Assembly (NCBI RefSeq): GCF_017591435.1 | Contig: NC_059300.1 | Coordinates: 15,537,341 to 15,601,340 of the forward strand | Source of the DNA: Portunus trituberculatus | Lineage: Eukaryota; Arthropoda; Malacostraca; Decapoda; Portunidae | Direction of reading: 5' to 3' | Length of the DNA: 64,000 nucleotides | In this document: positions 56,340 through 64,000 of the stretch, piece after piece | How the letters are laid out: each line of letters begins with the position of its first letter | Position numbering within the stretch: position 1 is the first letter of the stretch | Notes under the pieces: generated by a model | Database searches by the model: none | Seen by the model: the letters and a program-made list of their open reading frames with translations, nothing else | Told to the model about the DNA's origin: nothing | Program-made: the position numbers and the translations under genes

Positions 56340-59030
56340 CTATGAGGAAGCTATATTTTTCACATCTCTCCTATAAGTGGCCATTTTAGTTTTTCCCATG
56401 CCCTCTCGACATTCTTCCATTCCACATACACAGATCTTCCCTATCCATTTTTCCATGCCAATCATCACTCTGTATATTGCTATCAGGTCTCCCCTTTCTC
56501 TTCTGTTTTCCAGGGTTGGAAGTTGCATTCTTTTCAGTCTGTCTTCATAAGTCAAATCTCTTAAGTCAGGCACCATTTTGTTGCAGCCCTCTGTACTTTC
56601 TCTAGTTTCCTTATGTGTTTCTTTAAGTTCGAGCCCACTGTATTGTTGCATATTCAAGCCTCGGTCTTATCATTGCAGTAATTATTTTCTTCATCATTTC
56701 TTCATCTAGATATCGAACGCCACTCTTATGTTCCTCAATAAGTTCAATACTTCTCCAATTATTTTGTTTATATGTCTCTCTGGCGATAGGTCATTGGTAA
56801 TTGTCACCCCAAGGTCTTTTTCTTCATGACTGGTTTTATGTCTTCATTTCCTATCTTGTACATACTCCTGATTCTTCTTTCACTCTTGCCAAACTCTATT
56901 TTCTTGCATTTTGTCGTGTTGAACTCCATTTGCCATGTACAGCTCCATTTCCATATTCTGTCCAAGTCTTCCTGGAGTAGTTCGCAATCTTTGTCACATC
57001 TCACTTTTCTTAACAATTTTGCATCGTCTGCAAATAGGCTCACATAACTGGACACCCCATCCACCATGTCATTTATGTAGACTGCGAACATTACTGGTGC
57101 CAACACTGATCCCTGTGGAACTCCACTCTCCACCAATCCCCATTCTGATGGTCTGTCCTTAATTATTGTTCTCATTTCTCTTCCTACCAAAAGTCTTCCA
57201 TCCATTTTAGTAAACTGCCATGCACTCCTCCTACCATTTCAAGTTTCCAGATCAGTCTCTGGTGTGGTACCTTATCAAAGGCCTTTTTTAAATCCAGATA
57301 TATTCCATCAGCCCAACCATCTCTTTCCTGTATTACATCTATCACCCTCGAATAGTAACATATCAGGTTTGTCGTGCATGAACGCCCTTTCTAAAACCAA
57401 ATTGACACTCACAAAGTATGTCATTTTCTCCAAGAAGTCTGTCCATCTAGTCTTCACCACCCTCTCACACATCTTAGCTACCACACTTGTAAGTGACACT
57501 GGTCTATAGTTCAATGGGTCTCTCTTGTTACCTGATTTATAGATTGGGACAATGTTAGCTCTTTTCCAGTCTTGGGGCACTACACCTTCCCTTAATGAGG
57601 CATCAATTACTTCACAAACTTTTTCTGCCAATTGCTCCTGCATTCTCTTAAAATCCATCCTGATACCCCATCAGGTCCCACAGCTTTTCTCACTTCTAAA
57701 CTCCCCATCATGTTCTTGATCTCCTCCACCGTTACTTGAAACTCCTTCATAATCCCTTTCTGTTCCATTACCAGTGGTTTGTCAAAAGCAGTCTCCTTTG
57801 TGAATACCTTCCGAAAGCATCCATTCATAGCCTCTGCCATTTCCTGGGATCTTCACTGTATACTCCATTTACTTCTAAACTTTCAATACTTTCTCTATTT
57901 TTGATGTTGTTGTTCACATGTCTGTAAAAAAGCCTTGGTTGGTCTTTACATTTATCAATTATATCCTTTTCTTGTTTCTTTCTTTCTTCTCTTCTAATCA
58001 ACACATATTCATTTCTTGCTCTTTTGTAACTTTCCACTGCTTAATCCGTCTTTTCCTTCTCCACCTCTTCCATGCATCCTCTTTTCTTGTTCTAGCCTTT
58101 TCACATCTATCGTTAAACCAGTCCTGCTTTCCAACTTCTCTATGTTGTCTTATTGGTACAAATTTTTCTCACCTTCTTTGTATATTTTATAAATTCCTTC
58201 CACTTTTCATTTGCTCCTTAGCACTCTTGAATTTCATCCAATTTGTCTCTTGAAAGAATTTCTTTAGGTTTCCAAAATCTGTCTTGGCATAATTCCATCT
58301 TCCCACTTTATATTCTTCATTTCTTCTAGATTTCTCTTCGTCTATCACCTTGAACTCCAAAACTGCATGATCACTCTTTGCTAAAGGGCACTCCACCCTC
58401 ATCTCCTCAATGACCATTGGCTCTGTACTAAAGACCAAGTCCAGTCTTGACGATGCTCCCTCTCCTCCAAACCTAGTATCTTCTTTGACCCACTGAGTTA
58501 ACACATTTTCCATTGCCAGTGTCAATAGTGTATTTCCCCATGTTGTCTCTGATCCTTCCATTGACCAGTCCTCCCAACACACCTCTTTACAATTAAAATC
58601 TCCCATCATTATAGTTCGTTCACAGCCACCCAACATTTCTTCCAGACATGTTCCTGTATCACTTATCATTTCTTCATATTCCTGTACTGACCATGCATTT
58701 GTCTTAGGTGGTACGTACACCACTATGTAGTGCCTCTTTTTCCTTCATTAGTTTCTGCTCTGATCTTTAGCACTTCTGCCTTTCCCATACCTTTTTCACT
58801 TGATCCACCTTTATATCTTTTTAACCAGCAACATCACTCCTCCTCCCATCTTACCTACTCTATTTCTTTTCCAAACGTTATATTTCCTTCTCCAACCTTC
58901 ATCAGGTCTTCTCCTCTCTCAGTTTTGTTTCAGTAAGACCCACAATATCTGGGTTCTTGTCCCTCAAGTAATCGTTGAGTTCTAAAATCCCGATATCACT
59001 CCATTTATGTTGGAATACATTACATTTCGC
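56340..59030 (-). pseudogene. B2 ORF2, endonuclease-reverse transcriptase, frameshifted
   Basis: The endonuclease frame 58187-58723 (178 codons) reads YVPPKTNAWSVQEYEEM, MGDFNCKEVCW, ETTWGNTLLTLAM (unbroken here, broken in B1), RLDLVFS and KSDHAVLE. The RT fragments 57607-57840, 57308-57658 and 56804-57205 carry AVGPDGVSGWIL, NYRPVSLTSVVAKM, VPQGSVLAPVMF and an intact LFADDAKLL. The C-terminal frame 56340-56657 has DLTYEDRLKRMQLPTLENRR. Breaks near 57835, 57640 and 57190 are the same as in B1, at A, G and T runs. The motif set is complete. Confidence 0.83.
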
Positions 59031-59096
59031 TCATATGTAAGTTTCTTTAGTCCTTTCTTGCTGTACTTTTCTGGGTTATGAACCACTTCCTCAGTC

Positions 59097-59905
59097 TCAT
59101 ATCCAAGATTCTCCAGAAAAACTCTTTCTTCTCTTCTTCTGTCCTCTCTTCATTTTTTTCAAAGCCTCCTTTCTCAACTCATTTAACATTTCTCTTTCCT
59201 TTTCACCGAGATCTCTTCTCAACCAAATCTTCCTTGTTGTTTCCTGCTGGGCTAGCCTCCATGACTTCTCCACCAATTCATCTACATCCTTTTGTGACTT
59301 AAGTTTGATTCTTATTGGCCTCATACCTTCTCTTGTGAACTTTCCAATTCTATGGAAGTCCTCTATTTCTTGTACTAGGTCTTTTCCTCCTCTTGCACCA
59401 CATTAATGATATTATTTATCACCTTTTTATGTTTTTCTCTCTCCATTTTACTCGGTGTCTTATCCTCCTCCACACCAAATATCACCACACATCTCTTTTT
59501 GTCTACAGTTTCCCTCACCAATGTCTCATTTGACTTAATAACCTTCACCACTTTCTCAGCTATCTTCTCTTCTATGATCTGTTGATCTATAATTTCAGCA
59601 AGGCCCAAAGTTTTCTCCCCTGACTCTTTGATTTCCTTTTCCAGACTTGCAACTTTGTAATTTACCTCCTTTCTTTCCACTTCCTGACTTTTTTTCCATT
59701 CAGCCTGCTTCTCCATCACTTTTCCTAGAGATTCTCCACATTTTTCGCAATTCACTTTAATTAGCTTAACTTCCTCTTTCAGTGCTGCATTTTCCTTCTT
59801 CATATCGGCACCATCTCTCTTTACATTGTCATAACTCGTTTCCAGGCCCTCATACTTTTCAAACAGTTTTTCAATTTTACCTTCTAACTCCAGAATTTTC
59901 TTCAC
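59097..59905 (-). pseudogene. B2 ORF1, 5' truncated
   Basis: The frame 59375-59905 (176 codons) reads through the coiled coil without the breaks seen in B1 (KKILELEGKIEKLFEKYEGL, then VKLIKVNCEKCGES and CVVIFGVEED). It lacks the first ~20 residues found in B1. A shift near 59395 leads to RPIRIKLKSQKDVDELVEKS and the basic tail ending near 59097. Where B1 and B2 differ, the difference is usually the length of an A or G run. Confidence 0.8.
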
Positions 59906-59935
59906 ATAAGCGCTCTCTGTGTGTGTGTGTGTGTG

Positions 59936-61400
59936 TATTTACCTAGTTGTATTTACCTAGTTGTAGTTTTACAGGGCCTGGGCTTTATGCTCGTGTGGTC
60001 CTGTCTCCATATCTACACTTATCCAATTTTTCTTTAAAACTATGTACACTCTTTGCTGATACCACTTCCTCACTCAAACTGTTCCAAGTCTCAACACATC
60101 TTTTGGAAACTAAATTTTTAACATCTCTCAGACATCGTCCCTTCCTTAGTTTCTTACTATGCGATCTTGTGCTTCTAAAGTCATATTCTTCTCTCAGGAT
60201 CAGTTTCTCATTATCCACTTCATCCATTCCGTTAATCAATTTATAAACTTGTATCAGATCCTCTCTCTCTTCTCTGCTCCAAGGTTGGTAGATCCATTGC
60301 CTTTAGTCTCTCCTCATATGCCATCCCTTTCAATTCTGGAACCATTCTTGTAGCCATTTTTGTAGTCTCTCTAATTTTCTTATGTGTTTCTTTTTATGGG
60401 AGTCACACAACTCCTGCATATTCCAATCTAGGTCTTATTTTAGAACTTATCAATTTCTTCATCATTTCCTTGTCCATATAGTGAAATGCTACTCCAATAT
60501 TCCTTAGCAAATTATATGTCTCTCTGAAAATTCTATCAATATGGCTAACTGGTTGATTATTTTCTTCCATTGTCACTCCCAAGTCCTTTTCCTTTTTTAC
60601 TTTTTCTAGTTCTACTCCATCTCCCATCTTATAGATTCCCACTGGTCGTCTTTCACTTTTTCCCATTTCCATGACATGGCTTTTGTCCACATTGAATTCC
60701 ATCTCCCATTTTTTGCTCCATTTCCAGATCTTGTTTAAGTCTTCCTGTAGTATTTCACAATCCTCTTTTTATTTAATGACTCTGCACAGTTTCGCATCGT
60801 CCATAAACAGATTTATGTAGCTGTTCACTCCTCTGGCATGTCATATATATATATAGAGAAAAGTATTGGTGCCAATACTGACCCTGTGGCACTCCGCTGT
60901 CTACTGTTCTCCACTTGGACTTCATATCTTTAACTATCGTCCTTATTTCTCTCCCCCTTAAGTAATTCTTCATCCATCTCAATGTGCTTCCTTTTAAGCC
61001 ACCCTTCTCCTCTAACTTCCATAGTAATCTTTCATGTGGCACTTTATCAAATGCCTTTTTTAGATCTAAATAAATACAGTCAACCCATCCCTCTCTCTCT
61101 TATACTTTATCAACTATTCTAGAGTAGAAACTCAAGAAATTTGTCACACATGACCGACCTTTACTAAAACCAAATTGGTTATTTGATAATATTTTGTTGT
61201 CTTCAAGAAACTCAATCCATTGCTTCTTTATTACTTTTTCACACATCTTGCATATTACACTAGTTAGTGATACCGGTCTGTAATTTAAAGCTTCTTCCTT
61301 CCTTCCGCTCTTATATATGGGAACCACCTCAGCTCTTTTCCACTCCACTGGCACTGTTCCATTTTCTATTGAGCATTTTATGATGTTGTATATTGGACTT
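59936..61400 (-). mobile_element. CR1/L2-like LINE copy A4, 5' truncated in the RT domain
   Basis: Very close to the matching part of D2 (both read TVDSGVPQG and RWMKNYLRGREIRTIVKDM). The tail is at 59936-59975. The 5' end is at about 61400 (SPIYNIIKCSIENG segment), next to poly-T and (TG)n. The reading frame is broken in several places; near 60800 the active-site segment is damaged (SVYGRCETVQS in place of LFADDAKLC). Confidence 0.9.
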
Positions 61401-61412
61401 TGTTTTTTTTTT

Positions 61413-61470
<58 letters not shown>

Positions 61471-61488
61471 TATTGTTTGTGTGTGTCC
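61401..61488. repeat. Poly-T then (TG)n between LINE A5 and LINE A4
   Basis: T-rich stretch at 61401-61418, TG repeat at about 61419-61467, then AATTATTG and a short TG repeat before the A5 tail. Confidence 0.93.
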
Positions 61489-61699
61489 ATATTTACCTAG
61501 TTGTAGTTTTACAGGGCCTGGGCTTTATGCTCGTGTGGATCTCCCCGAAACTCCTTCATAATCTCCATATCTACACTTATCAATCTTACTTTAAAAGTAT
61601 GCACACTCGTTGCAGACACACTTCTTCATTTAAACTGTTCCACGTCTCAATACATCTTTGGAAACTATATTTTTAATATCTCTCAGACATCTTCCTTTC

Positions 61700-63187
61700 T
61701 CAGCTTTTACTATGCGATCTTGTGCTTCGGATGTCATATTCTTCTCTCAGGATCAGTTTCTCATTATCCACGTGGTCCATTCCGTTAATCAATTTATAAA
61801 CTTGTATCAGGTCTCCTCTCTCCCTTCTTTGTTCCAGGGTTGGTAGATCCTTTAGTCTCTCCTCATATGTCATCCCTTCAAATTCTGGAACCATTCTTGT
61901 AGCCATTTTTGTAGCTCTCTCCAATTTCCTTATGTGTTTCTTTTTATGAGGGGTCCACACTACTCCTGCATATTCCAATCTGGGTCTTATTACAGTACTT
62001 ATCAATTTCTTCATCATTTCTTTGTCCATGTAGTGAAATGCTACTCCAATATTCCTTAGCAAATTATATGTTTCTCTAAAAATTCTATCAATATGGTTTA
62101 CTGGTTGATTGTTTTCTTCCATCCTCACTCCTAAGTCCTTTTCCTTTTTAACTTTCTTCAGTTCTACTCCATCTCCCATCTTATAGATTCCCACAGGTCG
62201 TCTTTCACTCTTTCCCATTTCCATGACATGGCTTTTGTTCACATTGAATTCCATTTCCCACTTTTTACTCCATTCCCAGATCTTATTTAGGTCTTCTTGC
62301 AGTATTTCACAATCCTCTTTTTGCTTTATAACTCTGCACAGTTTCGTATCATCTGCAAACAGATTTATGTAGCTGTTCACTCCTTCTGGCATGTCGTTAA
62401 TATAAATGAGGAAAAGTATTGGTGCCAATACTGACCCCTGTGGCACTCCGCTTTCTACTGCTCTCCTCTTGGACTTCATATCTTTAACTACCGTCCTTAT
62501 TTCTCTCCCCCTCAAATAATTTTCTATCCATCTCAATGTGCTTCCTTTTAAGCCACCCGTCTCCTCTAACTTCCATAGTAATCTTCCATGTGGCACTTTG
62601 TCAAACGCCTTTTTTAAATCCAAATAAATACAGTCAACCCATTCCTCTCTCTCTTGTATTCTATCAACTATTCTAGAATAGAAACTCAATAAATTAGTTA
62701 CACAAGACCGTCTTTTTCTAAAACCAAATTGGCTATTTGATATTAATTTGTTGTCTTCAAGGAATTCGATCCATTGTTTCTTTATTATTCTTTCACATAT
62801 CTTGCATATTACACTAGTTAGTGATACCAGTCTGTAATTTAAAAGTTCTTCCTTCCTTCCGCTCTTATATATGGGAACCACCTCAGCTCTTTTCCATTCT
62901 ACTGGTACTGTTCCATTTTCTATTGAGCATTTTATGATGTATATAGGACTTGCTAGTTCTTCCCTACATTCTTTCAGTATTCTGCCTGACACTTCATCTG
63001 GTCCCATTGCCTTCTCTTCATCCAGTTCCTTTATTAACTCTTTTATTTCAAGCTTGGTTACTTTAATCTCTTTCATATAGATTGTCTCTCTATTACTCTG
63101 TGGCCTTTCAAATTTGGATTCCTTAGTAAAAACCTCCTGGAATTTTTTATTTAATAGTTCTGCCATACTTTTTGGGTCTTCCACCAT
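61700..63187 (-). CDS. A5 reverse transcriptase, 495-codon open frame
   Basis: Residues, in order: linker (EDPKSMAELLNKKFQEVFTK), about 65-80 KAMGPDEVSGRILKECREEL, about 115-130 NYRLVSLTSVICKIC (Arg-Leu where siblings have Arg-Pro), 150-165 GFRKRRSCVTNLLSFYSR, about 185 IYLDLKKAFDKVPHGRLL, about 240 ESGVPQGSVLAPILF, and about 265 LFADDTKLC with both Asp residues. Then KSHVMEMGKSERR, RLEYAGVVW, KLERATKMATRMV, TLEQRRERGDLIQV and the C-terminal helix, ending by a short frame loss at SHSKS near 61700. It copies LINE RNA at a nicked target. It is probably a 5'-truncated portion of ORF2; the listed start is only the first in-frame Met. Intact active site. Confidence 0.82.
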   Translation of the reverse strand: MVEDPKSMAELLNKKFQEVFTKESKFERPQSNRETIYMKEIKVTKLEIKELIKELDEEKAMGPDEVSGRILKECREELASPIYIIKCSIENGTVPVEWKRAEVVPIYKSGRKEELLNYRLVSLTSVICKICERIIKKQWIEFLEDNKLISNSQFGFRKRRSCVTNLLSFYSRIVDRIQEREEWVDCIYLDLKKAFDKVPHGRLLWKLEETGGLKGSTLRWIENYLRGREIRTVVKDMKSKRRAVESGVPQGSVLAPILFLIYINDMPEGVNSYINLFADDTKLCRVIKQKEDCEILQEDLNKIWEWSKKWEMEFNVNKSHVMEMGKSERRPVGIYKMGDGVELKKVKKEKDLGVRMEENNQPVNHIDRIFRETYNLLRNIGVAFHYMDKEMMKKLISTVIRPRLEYAGVVWTPHKKKHIRKLERATKMATRMVPEFEGMTYEERLKDLPTLEQRRERGDLIQVYKLINGMDHVDNEKLILREEYDIRSTRSHSKS

Positions 63188-63189
63188 CC

Positions 63190-63564
63190 CGTTCTCTCCT
63201 TTTAACCTTTCTGTTGTTGTTTTTTTTGCCTAATTTTTCCATTTATGAATCTATAGAAGAATTTTTGTTATTTCTTACATTTTTCGACAATGTCTTTTTC
63301 GAAGTCCTTTTCCTCTTCCTTCCTCACCTTAACATATTCATTTCTCGCTGCTTTGAAGTTTTCCTTATTTGCTAGATTTATATTTCTCCTCCACCTTTTC
63401 CATGCTCCATCTCTTTTCTCCTTTGCCCTAGCACACCTTGCATTAAACCAATCTTTCTTTCCTTGTTCTTTAGGTCTATATTTCGGGACATATTCCCTGA
63501 CTCCTGTTTTGTATATTTCCAAAAATAAGTTATATTTCTCTTGCATTGTCTCTGAGTTTTCCAT
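63190..63564 (-). pseudogene. A5 linker between endonuclease and RT
   Basis: The frame 63268-63564 reads MENSETMQEKYNLFLEIYKT, EYVPKYRPKEQGKKDWFNAR and the basic KRWRRNINLANKENFKAARN segment seen in all family A and C copies. A shift near 63225-63265, at a poly-T/A run, separates it from the RT frame that starts at 63187. Its role in the family is unknown. Confidence 0.75.
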
Positions 63565-63570
63565 CTCCTC

Positions 63571-64000
63571 CTAGTCTATGTTTTTAAAATAGTTCTTGAG
63601 ATTCTCAATATCAGCCTTTCTGTAATTTAATCGGTTTCCTTTGTATGAATCGTCTCTATCTTCCTTTCTCTCTTCTATATCCATTTCTAATATTACATGG
63701 TCACTCTTTCCCAATGGGCACTTAAATCTTATATCATCATTCATTTGTATACCCCTTGTAAAAACTAGGTCGAATCTCTCGCTCTTTCCTCTGAATCTTG
63801 TGCATTCCTTTATTCTCTGGTCCATCATATTGTCTATCATTAGGTTCAAGAATCTTTCTCCCCAGGCTTTTTCCCCCATACCACTTTCATAATTTTCCCA
63901 GTCCACTTCTTTACAGTTGAGATCTCCTACTAATATCACTTTTCTCCTTTCTTTAACGATTGTCGTTAGACTCCTTATTGTGTCATCTATCATGTCTTTA
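63571..64000 (-). pseudogene. A5 endonuclease domain, partial at the window edge
   Basis: The frame 63571-63993 encodes MIDDTIRSLTTIVKERRKVI and LVGDLNCKEVDW, where the usual GDFN reads GDLN (both catalytic residues kept). It continues with GEKAWGERFLNLMIDNMMDQR, RFRGKSERFDLVFT (a local deletion relative to siblings, which have NDEPARLDLVFT) and KSDHVILEMDIEE. The N-terminal half of the endonuclease lies beyond 64000. A stop near 63571 and a frame change lead to the linker frame 63268-63564. Confidence 0.82.

Larger units (their letters stand above)
61489..64000 (-). mobile_element. CR1/L2-like LINE copy A5, continues past the right edge
   Basis: The tail is at 61489-61530. The RT and C-terminal region are in one long frame, and the endonuclease is at 63571-64000. 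The 5' part lies outside the window. This is the best-preserved RT of family A here. A small 26-bp insertion (GATCTCCCCGAAACTCCTTC region) lies in the 3' UTR near 61539-61565. Confidence 0.93.

Overview
The window is animal nuclear DNA, most likely from a decapod crustacean. The reasons are very long (AT)n, (GT)n and (GA)n microsatellites, a dense load of mixed transposon classes (CR1/L2-like LINEs, an RNase H-bearing LINE, a Penelope-like element, a DIRS-like tyrosine-recombinase retroelement, piggyBac and pogo/Tigger DNA elements) and a tRNA-derived SINE. Host coding sequence is sparse and split by large introns. There is no bacterial-style gene organisation. The lineage is inferred from repeat content and was not tested by a search.

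Host gene. Three minus-strand exons (27312-27376, 27007-27137, 1938-2038) have consensus splice sites and matching phases. Together they encode 98 residues resembling the N-terminal regulatory part of AMP deaminase. The intron between the second and third exon is about 25 kb and holds most of the left half of the window. The last exon lies between two inverted copies of one repeat (740-1195 and 2574-3020).

Left LINE cluster (3.2-15.8 kb, plus strand, antisense to the host gene). Four CR1/L2-like copies lie head to tail: A1, A2, A3, then B1 of a second family. Each junction is an element tail (tandem 14-bp unit containing TAGGTAAATAC), then (AC)n, then the 5' end of the next copy. A3 carries a piggyBac-type insertion. 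A further near-complete copy (C1, 21.9-26.1 kb) also starts at a (CA)n tract. Between them are a SINE and low-complexity DNA.

Middle (29-50 kb). A pure 898-bp (AT)n tract is followed by a Penelope-like element (reverse transcriptase plus GIY-YIG), fragments of pogo-like elements, and an RNase H LINE split by a TA-flanked MITE. A nest of four TIR elements and a large palindrome follows (39.9-44.3 kb), then a DIRS-like element split by a TTAA-flanked piggyBac. For three insertions, ignoring the insert and one copy of the target duplication restores the host reading frame exactly.

Right LINE cluster (50.9-64 kb, minus strand). Five copies (A5, A4, B2, D2, D1) again lie head to tail with (CA)n at every junction. 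All seven inter-element junctions in the two clusters share this design. It suggests either that these LINEs target the CA tails of their relatives or that template jumping made the arrays. This is the strongest candidate for something undescribed.

Caution. B1 and B2 differ at many homopolymers by one base, and frameshifts in the Penelope element sit at homopolymers. A good part of the apparent pseudogenisation may be consensus error from long reads.
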